This document shows, in pieces, positions 7,905 to 17,900 of a stretch of 34,949 nucleotides of DNA. The stretch's first letter is position 1. Each line of letters starts with the position of its first letter. The DNA is taken from positions 2,648-37,596 of the forward strand of contig DTUY01000017.1 of the NCBI GenBank assembly GCA_012963885.1, read 5' to 3'. This DNA is from Candidatus Poribacteria bacterium. GTDB taxonomy: Bacteria; Poribacteria; WGA-4E; UBA9662. The position numbers were made by a program, and so were the translations under genes. The notes under the pieces were generated by a model that did not search any database, was not told the origin of the DNA, and saw only the letters and a list, made by a program, of their open reading frames with translations.

Positions 7905-10304
7905 TTAATCAAGAATTGTCAAAGTTTGTGATGCTGATTTCCCTTCACCATCAACGCAGGTTAACATATGCTCGCCAGCAATCGGTTCCAGGAAGAATTT
8001 CTGGCTGGGATTGCCCCTGAAAACTAATTCGCCGTTGAGAAACCAGAAAATCTGTTTGATTCGATTTGATACTGAAGCTTCCAACAAAATCTTTTGATAC
8101 TCCAAGGGAATCCCCGATCTTATCTGATGCACTGTCCCCGAAGATGGCGACTTGATAATAGGAACTGAACCAGAGATAATGCCATTACAATCAGGAGTGT
8201 GTTGTGGAATCTTGGCAATCATGTAGCCACTTCGATTAAGCCACGTTGCAATTTCGGGATTCCATTCTTCAAAAATTTCTTCATGGTAAGTTCGACCAAG
8301 GCGACAGTACGAACACAATCGCATACCTGTTTGGTTATCAATTTGGACTGGCTTATGGGTTGAGCAAATATCAGGAGAAGACACGCCAGTGATATAAAAA
8401 TCCATTTTTGTCTTTGGGCAGAAACCCGATTTCGGCATTCCACTTAAGGCACAAACTCGGCGTGTTTGAACTTGATTAGGTCGATCAAACCATCTTGCGT
8501 TATTCCTTTCGATTACAGCATTAAAAATAGCAAAGAGGATCGGTGCAGCAACTTCCGACCCAACTAAGCCTGCTGTCCCATGCCCATCGAAATTCCCAAC
8601 CCACACACCAATCACCAAGTCGGGAGTGTAGCCAATACTCCAAGCATCCCTATGCCCATAAGAGGTACCTGTTTTCCAGGCTACTTTTGGCAAATTCGCT
8701 GTAGCTTCAAAACTTGATGCCAGATCTGGTCGACGGACGTCTGATAAAATTTCAGATAGAATAAAGCTCGCTTCTTGGCTAAAGATTTGTTTTCCCGTTC
8801 GATGTTTCTGATTATCCCAAGACCTTTGGCTGGATTCAAAACACTCTCCCCGTTTTCTCTTGGGCATATCATTTTTATTTTGCGGTTTTGCTAGTTTATA
8901 ATCTGCTATTCGCCCACAATCTGCAAGAGATGCATACAAATTTGTCAGTTCTATAAGTCTAACCTCGGCACTTCCTAATATCAATGATAGCCCATAATGC
9001 ATCTTCGATTTATCAAGAGTTGACAACCCCGCTTGTTTGAGGAATGAATAAATACCGTTATCGCCAAGTTTGGCGCACAGATTGATTGCCGGCACATTCA
9101 ACGATTCCGTTAATGCCTCCCGCACCGTGACGTACCCACGGTTCTGCCGATCGTAGTTAACAGGCCTATACCCACTATAATCGACTGGGACATCGTTGAG
9201 CAAACTCTCTGGCGTAACCAAGCCTCGATTCAATGCAATTCCATAGATGAAAGGTTTCAACGCCGAACCGGGAGATCTAGATGCTACTGCGCCATTCACT
9301 TGACCATGGTTTTTCCTGTCAAAGAAATCATAAGATCCAACCATTGTTAGAACCTCACGTGTTTTAGCATCCATAATAACAACCGATCCATTTGAGATAT
9401 CTTGTTTTTGTAGCGGAGCTAGGTATTGACGTAAAATCTGTTCCGATCTGTTTTGCATGTACGAATCAATTGTTGAATAGATCTGATCTCTATTGGGATA
9501 ATACTGTTTCAGTAGCCGCGAGACATGAGGCGCATTAAACGGCATCCTATGACGTTTAGAGGAAACTGGCTCACCCATGGCTTCGTAGAATGCTTGATCG
9601 CTAATTATTCTACGAGTCAGCATTCGGCGTAGTACTTTAGTCCGTGCCTCTTTAGCCATAGTAGGATTAATATCTGGACGCAGATGGGTTGGTGAATTGG
9701 GAATGGCTGCTAGCAGAGATGCTTCTCCTAAACTTAAGTGACTCTGTGACTTGTTAAAGTAGATCAAAGAAGCTGCCGTTGACCCCACAATATTACCACC
9801 ATAGGGTGCTATATTGAGATAATAAGTCAGAATTTCATCTTTTGAGAAACGGATTTCAATTTGGACAGCACGGAACATTTCGATTAGCTTATTCATAACT
9901 GTCCGTTCCTTGGGTTCTATCATTCGTGCCAACTGCATGGTGATTGTGGAGCCACCTCGTAAGATCCGACCTGACCGGATGTTAGTTATCAAAGCCTGAA
10001 TGATTGAGAGTGGGTTAATACCGGGATGCTGATAGAACCAGCGATCTTCATACACCAGAACCGCCGATTGAAGTTTTGGCGAGATTTGATCAAGTAATGG
10101 TTCGTCGATCTGCCAGGTATCATTTTCGGACAGAAACACACGCAGAATTTCACCTTTCCGGTCAAGTATCATTGTCGAGGATGGCGGCTTCAATTTCTCA
10201 ACGGGTAAAGGGTAAACACTGTTCAGAAGCAAGACTCCAATTGGGAGAAATAATAAAAGACTTCCCCACAAAACTTTACGTTTCATACGCTTGATCTGTT
10301 CCAA
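7905..10304 (-). CDS. pbpC: Penicillin-binding protein 1C
   Basis: Bifunctional peptidoglycan glycosyltransferase/transpeptidase, 1C type, anchored in the inner membrane. A TTG start at 10304 is preferred because GAAAGG sits 5 nt upstream; an ATG six codons on, at 10286, is the alternative. The TM anchor (LWGSLLLFLPIGVLLLNSVY) follows at once. Numbered from the ATG at 10286: GT51 domain about 40-215, with catalytic Glu80 in VYEDRWFYQHPGI and GGSTITMQLAR; transpeptidase with SALK at 341-344 (Ser341 nucleophile), SLN at 395-397 and KTGT from 538; then a Cys-rich linker (CSYCRLGRTYHEEIFEEW) and the C-terminal PBP1C domain with beta-strands (FWFLNGELVFRG). No alpha-2-macroglobulin gene, its usual partner, lies beside it. 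It diverges from the RqcH gene and converges on the isomerase-like gene. Confidence 0.93.
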   Translation of the reverse strand: MEQIKRMKRKVLWGSLLLFLPIGVLLLNSVYPLPVEKLKPPSSTMILDRKGEILRVFLSENDTWQIDEPLLDQISPKLQSAVLVYEDRWFYQHPGINPLSIIQALITNIRSGRILRGGSTITMQLARMIEPKERTVMNKLIEMFRAVQIEIRFSKDEILTYYLNIAPYGGNIVGSTAASLIYFNKSQSHLSLGEASLLAAIPNSPTHLRPDINPTMAKEARTKVLRRMLTRRIISDQAFYEAMGEPVSSKRHRMPFNAPHVSRLLKQYYPNRDQIYSTIDSYMQNRSEQILRQYLAPLQKQDISNGSVVIMDAKTREVLTMVGSYDFFDRKNHGQVNGAVASRSPGSALKPFIYGIALNRGLVTPESLLNDVPVDYSGYRPVNYDRQNRGYVTVREALTESLNVPAINLCAKLGDNGIYSFLKQAGLSTLDKSKMHYGLSLILGSAEVRLIELTNLYASLADCGRIADYKLAKPQNKNDMPKRKRGECFESSQRSWDNQKHRTGKQIFSQEASFILSEILSDVRRPDLASSFEATANLPKVAWKTGTSYGHRDAWSIGYTPDLVIGVWVGNFDGHGTAGLVGSEVAAPILFAIFNAVIERNNARWFDRPNQVQTRRVCALSGMPKSGFCPKTKMDFYITGVSSPDICSTHKPVQIDNQTGMRLCSYCRLGRTYHEEIFEEWNPEIATWLNRSGYMIAKIPQHTPDCNGIISGSVPIIKSPSSGTVHQIRSGIPLEYQKILLEASVSNRIKQIFWFLNGELVFRGNPSQKFFLEPIAGEHMLTCVDGEGKSASQTLTILD

Positions 10305-10309
10305 TAGAA

Positions 10310-10315
10310 CCTTTC
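10310..10315 (-). promoter_or_regulatory. Ribosome binding site selecting the pbpC TTG start
   Basis: GAAAGG on the minus strand, 5 nt before TTG at 10304. The downstream ATG at 10286 has no comparable site, so the TTG is the better start. Confidence 0.5.
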
Positions 10316-10365
10316 GATATTGGGAAAAATCTATGGTAGAATAGTAGCCAGCTAAAGTAAAAAAA

Positions 10366-10380
10366 CGTGCAAAATGCACG
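10366..10380. repeat. Short palindrome in the pbpC/rqcH divergent region
   Basis: CGTGCA-AAA-TGCACG is a perfect 6-bp inverted repeat around a 3-nt centre in the ~140-bp gap between the divergent pbpC and rqcH starts. It could be an operator; no T-tract follows on either strand, so a terminator is unlikely. Confidence 0.35.
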
Positions 10381-10443
10381 ATGGCCAACGAATATCCATT
10401 AGGGATTATACTACATAACCCAACTACCAACCTAGGGTTTGAT

Positions 10444-12195
10444 ATGTCTTTTGACAGCTCAATGCTTCACATTCTAACATCCGACTTCAATGACAAATTA
10501 ATTGGGGGGACAATACGACATATTCAGCAAGTTGATGCTCACACGGTCATCATCAAGATTTCAGGAAGAACCAGTACGCAGTTTCTGTTCCTCTCTGCCC
10601 ATTCGACAAATGCACGAGTGCATTTCACTAACCAGCCGCCAAAAGGGCAAAAACAATCTCATTTTGCTAATTTCTTGATCAAGCATCTTGTCCATGGTGA
10701 AATTACTCAGATTGAACAAATTGGTTGGGACCGGATTCTAAAGATCACAATCAATCCTTTTGTTGAAATTCTGAAAGGAACGCCAAAGTCTCTGATTATC
10801 GAGTTAATGGGCAAACACAGTAATATCGTCCTCGTGGAAGAGGATAGCCAGCAGATTCTGGAAAGCATTAAGCATATCGATGACACGATGAGTCGTTTCC
10901 GTCTAGTATTGCCAGGGGAAGTTTATAAACTCCCTCCTCAGCAAGAAAAACTTGATCCAATCCAGGTTAACCAGCATGAATTTATAACAGCATTCCAAGA
11001 TCAGCCTGATATCAATTGGCGCACAATTATGAATGTGATCGACGGAATCAACCCGACGTTGGCCAAAGAGATTCTGTTTCGAACTGGTACGGGAAAAGCA
11101 TTGGAGCAACTATGGCATATCTTTCAAGAAATCCGTGCTTACTTTAACCCAGATCAGGCGGTTCCTCAAGTGGCAATCAATCCACAAAACCCACAAGATG
11201 TATTAGGAGTATCTATACTACCGTTGACTCAGATCGAAAACAGCGAAATCAAAAATTTCGATACCCTCAGCCTGGCACTTGACTTCTTCCATGCCATGGT
11301 GGCTACGAGGGAGATGATCCAATCACAACGTTATACACTAAACCAAGTGCTTACGAAACGGCATGACGCAATTGAACGAAAGCTAGTCTCGCTTCGTCAT
11401 GATCTGAAGAATGCGGATCAAGCAGAACAATATCGAATAAAAGGTGAACTCCTGATGGCCAACCTGCACCAAGTTGAACCTGGACAAAAGCGGGTTATGG
11501 CACAAAATTATTACGATTCGGATTTGAAAACTGTCCCCATTGACCTGGATCCTCAGGTCAGCCCTTCTCACAATGCCCAACAATACTTCAGAAAATATAA
11601 CAAGGCCAAACGAGGAAGATCCGTAATTAATCAACTCATCGCAGATAACGAAGCTGAAATTGAGGTTTTAGATCACTATCATCTCGGCTTGAAGTCATCT
11701 CAAACACTTGATGACCTGCTTTCACTTCGATCCGAATTTGAGAAGAAAGGTTGGATTTCGAATAAAGCCAAGAGGAGAAATGACAGCCAAACCACCAGCA
11801 CATTTCGAAAATATACCTCTCCAGATGGGTTTCAAATCTACGTCGGCCGCAACAGTGCTGAGAACGATTTGCTTCTACGAAGAGTTGCCAAAAGTCAAGA
11901 TATGTGGCTCCATGCCAGGCAAATTCACGGATCCCATGTCATCATCCGTAACCCTGAGAAGAAACCAGGCATACCAATGCCAACATTATTGCAAGCTGCA
12001 CAGCTGGCAGCAGTTTTTAGTAAAGCCAAACATTCAAACCATGTTCCAGTTGATTATACGTGGGCTAAGCACGTTGTAAAACGTAGAGGAATCGGTTTTG
12101 TCCACTATACGCATCAAAAAACACTCAACGTTGAACCCAAGATTTCACAAATGGAAGTCAAATCACTAGATACGCATGACATCAAATCCAACTAA
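10444..12195 (+). CDS. rqcH: NFACT/RqcH-family ribosome quality control protein
   Basis: Protein of 583 residues of the NEMF/RqcH (formerly fibronectin-binding A, FbpA) family. Family members bind the peptidyl-tRNA on split 50S subunits and recruit Ala-tRNA to add C-terminal alanine degrons. The start at 10444 is preferred over the ATG at 10381 because it gives the usual N-terminal length. It also places the conserved Asp-Arg pair of NFACT-N (IGWDRILKI) at 96-97, next to the 97-98 of Bacillus RqcH. A middle coiled-coil/HhH region is rich in charged helices. The C-terminal NFACT-R domain is clear: YTSPDGFQIYVGRNSAENDL, DMWLHARQIHGSHVII, QLAAVFSKAKHSNHVPVDYT and KRRGIGFVHY. It overlaps the convergent DUF423 gene by 4 bases. 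Confidence 0.9.
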   Translation: MSFDSSMLHILTSDFNDKLIGGTIRHIQQVDAHTVIIKISGRTSTQFLFLSAHSTNARVHFTNQPPKGQKQSHFANFLIKHLVHGEITQIEQIGWDRILKITINPFVEILKGTPKSLIIELMGKHSNIVLVEEDSQQILESIKHIDDTMSRFRLVLPGEVYKLPPQQEKLDPIQVNQHEFITAFQDQPDINWRTIMNVIDGINPTLAKEILFRTGTGKALEQLWHIFQEIRAYFNPDQAVPQVAINPQNPQDVLGVSILPLTQIENSEIKNFDTLSLALDFFHAMVATREMIQSQRYTLNQVLTKRHDAIERKLVSLRHDLKNADQAEQYRIKGELLMANLHQVEPGQKRVMAQNYYDSDLKTVPIDLDPQVSPSHNAQQYFRKYNKAKRGRSVINQLIADNEAEIEVLDHYHLGLKSSQTLDDLLSLRSEFEKKGWISNKAKRRNDSQTTSTFRKYTSPDGFQIYVGRNSAENDLLLRRVAKSQDMWLHARQIHGSHVIIRNPEKKPGIPMPTLLQAAQLAAVFSKAKHSNHVPVDYTWAKHVVKRRGIGFVHYTHQKTLNVEPKISQMEVKSLDTHDIKSN

Positions 12196-12569
12196 ATTAA
12201 ATTGTTGTGAATTGCTGAAATTAACAGACAGATCCATCCAACAATAAAGCACACTCCACCAAACGGCGTAATTGATCCAAGCCAGCGAATACCGGTAAAA
12301 CTTAGCACATAAAGGCTGCTCGAAAAAAGTAGAATACCAAGAACAAACGACCAGCCAGCTACTTTAAGAAGTTGGGCCTTCCATTGACACATACTCCATG
12401 CCACAACAAATAAACCCAAAGCGTGGTACATCTGGTAACGAGATCCAATTTCAAAAACATTAAGCATCTCAGACGAGATTCGTTTACTCAAAAAATGTGC
12501 ACCAAATGCACCGGTTAAAACTGCCAAGCCAGCAAAACCCGCACCTAAACAGAAAAAGAGGCGGAACAT
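12192..12569 (-). CDS. DUF423 inner-membrane protein
   Basis: Small membrane protein of 125 residues with about four TM helices (LFFCLGAGFAGLAVLTGAFG; YHALGLFVVAW; GWSFVLGILLFSSSLYVL; ITPFGGVCFIVGWICLLISA). The pattern GAFGAHFLSKRISSEMLNVF, YQMYHALGL and ITPFGGVCFI is characteristic of DUF423 (YgdD family), whose function is unknown. The start at 12569 is fixed by GGAGG (plus-strand 12576-12580) 6 nt upstream; the frame is open 13 codons further but without a ribosome site. Its end overlaps the convergent RqcH gene by 4 bases. Confidence 0.9.
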   Translation of the reverse strand: MFRLFFCLGAGFAGLAVLTGAFGAHFLSKRISSEMLNVFEIGSRYQMYHALGLFVVAWSMCQWKAQLLKVAGWSFVLGILLFSSSLYVLSFTGIRWLGSITPFGGVCFIVGWICLLISAIHNNLI

Positions 12570-12735
12570 GATTTTCCTCCAAAAACTCGCTAGATATTCT
12601 GGCATCATTTACTTGTTACCACTTGACGCCTAGGCGGACATTATATAGTATATGGCAATTATCAAAATGGTAAATTGATTGCCGTCTCATCTTAGTTTTT
12701 CGACAATTTAAGCGAAATATGATGGAGAAAATTAA

Positions 12736-14873
12736 AGTCCTACTCGTATAAACCAACAGAAAACAAAATTTGGAACACTTGGAGGAGTGTTTACTCCCTG
12801 TACATTGACCACCATACTCGGGGTGATTATGTTCCTACGTTTTGGACATGTCGTCGGGCTGGCTGGCGTTATTGGCGCATTGATAATAGTTGGTCTTTCA
12901 AAATTAATTACATTTTTCACAGCCCCTTCACTTTCTGCAATTGCCACCAATACACGAGTCAAAGGTGGAAGAGCTTATTTTTTAATTAGCCGCAGTCTAG
13001 GCTTAGAATTTGGCGGAGCCATTGGAATAGTATTCTTTTTAGGCCAAACTGTTGCCGTTGCCATGTATGCAATTGGTTTTGCAGAGGCCTTCACTGACGC
13101 ATTCCCTACAGCGGTGCCGAGTGAGATTGTATTGTTTGGTATAACGTTTTCTGGGGCACAAATTATTTCTACAATCGTTAATACTGTCGTCTTCATTAGC
13201 GTTATGATTGGGGCCAGTTGGACGGTTAATTTACAGTTTTTTTATTCTTGCAATCTTATGCTTGTCACTTGTTTCATTCTATGGTAGAGCACTTCAGTAA
13301 GTTTAGCCTCTCAACATTTCAACAAAATATAAGTTCACACTATAACACTATAAACAAGGACAGCATATTCACTATGTTTGCACTTTTTTTCCCAGCAGTA
13401 ACAGGAATTATGGCAGGGACAAATATGTCTGGAAACCTAAAGGATCCCAGTCGGTCGATCCCCAAATTCAGCTGAGCTGGTTTCGAACCATCTAATTATT
13501 AATGACGTTGCATTTTCAAGTATGCTCGTCAATGCGGGTATCTTTGCGACAACGCTTTCATCTGCGCTTACAAGTATGATAGGAGCACCACGTATCCTAC
13601 AGGCTTTGGCACGTGATAATATTTTCATTCCCTAAAAGTATTTCGTCCAGGAAATGGTCCCAATGATGAACCTAGACGTGGGATTATCCTAACTTTCATT
13701 ATTAGCTAAAGCTGTATTTTACTTGGAAATTTAAATACCATTGCTCCAATTATCACCATGTTTTTTATGATCACCTATGGTACACTCAACTTAGCAACCC
13801 TATACGAATCGATTGCACGTAATCCAAGCTATCGTCCTCGTTTCCGCTTTAGCCATTGGACGACCGCATTACTTGGTTCAATCGGTTGTTTCAGTGTGAT
13901 GTTTTTGATATCATCTACGTGGGCGGTTGTAGCTATTGTCATAATGGCATCTATTTACTGGTATATTAAGCAATGCCAGATTACCGCTCGTTGGGGAGAC
14001 GCCCGGACCGAATGGGCATTTGAACGTGCCCGAAGGAATTTACTAAAGCTACAGGAAGACCGCTACTATTCTAAGAATTGGCGCCCGCGCATCTTGGCAT
14101 TAAGTGGGCGCCAACGTGGTCGTTTAGCAAGATCTGGCCACTGGCTTGCATCCGGTCGCGGGATTCTAACACTGGCACAAATTACCGTAGGAGATGTCGA
14201 AGAACTTCTTCCTCACCAAGTTGCCCAAGAAAAAGTGCTAAGTTCCTATATCAGCGATTTACATCTCCATGCATTTCCTACTGCAATAGCAGCAGAAAGT
14301 GTTTCGATGGGGATAAAAGCCCTTGTGCAGTGTCACGGCCTAGGTAGTATCCGTCCAAATACTATAGGTTGGAGTTAGACCCTAAGCATCTCGAAACTTT
14401 TTGTTTACTACTCCGCAACCTATCATCTTTCAACCGAAGTGTCTTGGCCATCCCATGTGATTTCAAACCGGTAAATCCTTAGGATTCACCAAATGGAACA
14501 GTTGATGTGTGGTGGAGTGGTCATAGGAATGGAGAACTGATGCTTTTGCTAGTGCACAATCATGCTTGGCGTGGTCGTCATATACGATTAATTCGTATGA
14601 TCCATTCGGAAGTTGGTCATGATTCATCACTAGCACATTGAGAGACCTAATCGACAGAGGACGGATTGAGGCCTCACCGATTATTGTTATTGGTAACAAT
14701 ATTAAAACGCAATTCAACGTCTGTCATCTGATGCGGCAATTATATTTCTTGGTTTCAATCCTCCGAAAGAGGGTATGGAACAAGATTTTGTTAGTTCAAT
14801 GAACAGTATGTCAGAAGGAATTCAAACAGTAGTCTTCGTTTCAAGTGCCGGCGATATGGAACCTGAAGCTTGA
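12736..14873 (+). pseudogene. Decayed SLC12-type (Na-K-Cl cotransporter-like) APC permease
   Basis: A transporter coding region broken by several frameshifts and stops. The first part, KFGTLGGVFTPCTLTT, ILGVIMFLRFGHVVG, IATNTRVKGGRAYFLISRSL and IGIVFFLGQTVAVAMYAIG, matches the start of cation-chloride cotransporter/amino-acid permease proteins, but no start codon remains in frame. Frame then changes near 13270 ([20 protein letters not shown]), near 13476 (ALTSMIGAPRILQALARDN) and near 13640. Another open stretch at 13758-14378 covers the last TM helices and the start of the cytoplasmic domain. Stops interrupt VDVWWSGHRNGELMLLL (about 14504-14560), and the end reads AAIIFLGFNPPKEGMEQDF and VVFVSSAGDMEPEA to the stop at 14871. 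Nearly the whole ancestral gene is still traceable, so inactivation looks recent. Confidence 0.88.
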
Positions 14874-14948
14874 ATCTCTTATAGCCACTATAACGTTATT
14901 CTGAACAGAGCATATAGTGCAAATAGGACCCCGCCTCTGTATGGTACG

Positions 14949-17900
14949 GTGATTTTTCGCATGATGCGAGATACCTTAAGACTTTCTCTTCTCATAATCC
15001 TTTTCCCTGTTCTCTTTTTCTCTTTTCTTCATTCGGTTTTTGCTCTTCCACCAAAATGGACGGCTGTTTCCCATGTTTCGCTTGGCCCTTCGGTATCTAA
15101 CGAACCATCAATCTGTGCTAGAGGCCGACAGGTTTTTGTGGCTTGGCGCGATGAGCGAATTGGTAGATCGGAAATCTTTTTTCGTCAGAGTAATGATGGA
15201 GGCAACAGTTGGCATCGTGAACAACGAATTACCAATACAATTTTTGATTCAACACAACCTTCTATTATCTGTGATCGTCGTTTCGTCTATCTTGTTTGGC
15301 AAGAGGACAATCGAATTTACCTGGCAACTTATGATGGGCTTCGCTGGACAAAGGCGAAACCTTTGTCAGCGAACATCGCTTACCATCCACGAATTGCAGC
15401 AACTCAAACTTTCCCTGAGAATCTGGTTTATGTGGTATGGGAGAGACTTAACACAAAAGGTCGAACCATTGCTGAGATTACTTACAGCCAAGATCAAGGA
15501 AGAATTTGGCGTGCTCCTGAACCAATCACAAGCGAAACATGGGAAACAGCCGAACCAAATTTGGGTAGTAGTTTTAGATCTATTTTCGTTGTCTGGCGTG
15601 ACCATCGTGAAGCAACCTCCCAAATTTATGTTAGACGATTTGACGAAACGATTGGTGGTGATGATTTCCGGCTGACTTCACCAGGGAAGGCGCGACGACC
15701 AAGTGTTAATGTATTAGATCGGAAAATCATTGTGGCCTGGGAGAACCGCTCAAACGATATTGACCCAGCCAATATTTTTACCATCAGTAGTTTTGATTTG
15801 GGCGAAACTTGGTTGGTAAGCCAACAAGTTTCCCAAAACACTGCCGAGTCAATTTTACCACAGCCAAATTTTTACTCAGATGAAATGGGGATCTTTTGGC
15901 AGGATGGATCTTCAGGGAAATGGGAAATCCATTTCTCATTACTGTCGGATGGAAAGAGAGAGGAAACACGTTTTACCCAGAGTAATAGAGGTGCGATTCA
16001 ACCGTCTTCTTGGTTAAGCCACGGCCAGATACATCTGACTTGGGTCAACCGTGAAAATAGCGATCAGTCGTCGGTTGTTTACAGTCGCTACGATACAATT
16101 CCACCAAGCATTCCAGATAAACCTGACCACTTTGATCTGGATGCACCAAAAGGTTTTGATAACGATGCAAAGCTAACATTCATCTGGAAACCAATAACCT
16201 TTGACAGGGATACCTGGGACATACCAACCAAAATAGTCTATCATGTCTTTGCTTCAGAAAATGGAGGTAAGTACAGCGAAGTCGGGACAACTTTCGACAC
16301 AATCTTTGAGTTTGAAGGCAAAGATCAGAAAACCTATCACATAAAAATACGAGCTGCTGATCCAGTAGGAAATCAATCGGATTTCTCAGAGATTACTTCA
16401 TCCGTTTTTATTGATCGAAATTTCCCTATGGTGGTAATTCACTACCCATTTTCGAATGCAACTGTGATTCAACCTATACCCATTATTGCCACTTGCCGAG
16501 ACACCAATTTGGCTATGTGTCGGTTTGAATTCGGGAGCACGATAGCTCCAAACGATTGGACGTTACTCGGTAATCCCATCCGAATGCCGTTCGAAGCTGA
16601 AGAGTTGATGATTTGGGATACTAGTGGTCTAAGCGGCGTTTACACTCTTGCTCTAACCGCAGTCGATACTATAGGAAACCAATCGAGAACAGAAGTATCA
16701 GTCATTATTGACACTACGCCACCATTACCAATAGAAGGTGGTGTCGTAGTGCCGTTAATGAACCAAACCTTTGAGACTGCCTGCTATACTCCTGCTTGGT
16801 CACCTGACGGTCATAAGATTGCCTTTTCAAGTAATGAGGCTGGGTCTGTAGACATATGGGTGACGGATTTACACAGCGAATCCAAATATCGATTAACGAA
16901 GGATTTAGCCATCGATGCAAATCCCACGTGGCATCCTAATTCGGATCGTATAGTTTTCCAGTCACGCCATGGTAAGCAGTGGGAGATTTGGACCATCAAA
17001 TTGGATGGTAGTGACCATCGCCAACTGATTAAACACGGAGAGACTCCCGTCTGGTCACCAACTGGTCATCAACTCGCTTTTTCCAATAATCAAGACGGAG
17101 ATTATGAAGTTTTCGTTGTTAAGAATGTAAGTCAACTGCTAGATGGCGATACACCAGATGTTTTTCGCATCACAAAGAACAAAGCCGATGACCTATTCCC
17201 AACTTGGAACCATGATGAGATGAAACTAGCTTTTCAATCCAATCGAACGGGAAGCTGGGGAATTTGGCAGTCTGATATGAACAGTTTGGAAACACGACCA
17301 ATTCACCATAGTTTCGCTAATGAAACATATCCGAAATGGTCTAAAGATGGTAAGCGAATACTGTTCTTATCAGACCGTCAGGGAGATCAGGTGGCTGCTT
17401 TTACACTTAGCATACATGATGGAGAACCAGTCCCCCTTACACCGTTAGACCTAATGATTAATAGTATCGACTGGTCACCAGACGGACAATCGGTTGTTTT
17501 CCAGTCTCATGATAGGATTTACACTATGAAGTTAAATTTCCCATTACCACCTATAGAGGCGAAAATTGATCGCCCTTTTACAGGCGAAATTTTGCAGGGA
17601 AGAATAAACATCTTTGGATTAGCCCGCGGGGACTTATTTAAAATATATTACCTCGAGTGCGCGTCAATTTCTAACCCCAACCAGTGGTTAAAAATTGGGG
17701 GAAAGTCGACAGTACCTGTACAAAAATTCGGTTTCTTGGATCAGTGGGATGCACGAAAACTACATGGTAACTACCTACTAAGACTCGTCGTCATTTCTAA
17801 TGAAGGAAACATCAATACCGATCAAATCACGGTGGTTCTGCGTGACAAACCTCCGTCTTTGGATATCGTCGCTCCTGATAATGGTATGAGGACAACAAAT

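Noticed and set aside
7898..7920. GACAATT/AATTGTC inverted repeat between convergent genes
   Set aside because: Seven AT-rich pairs with no T-tract; too weak to call a terminator, and it lies partly inside the pbpC end.
12787..13287. Independent short permease genes in the SLC12 region (also 13758-14378)
   Set aside because: The pieces are consecutive parts of one known protein family in different frames, so one pseudogene explains them.
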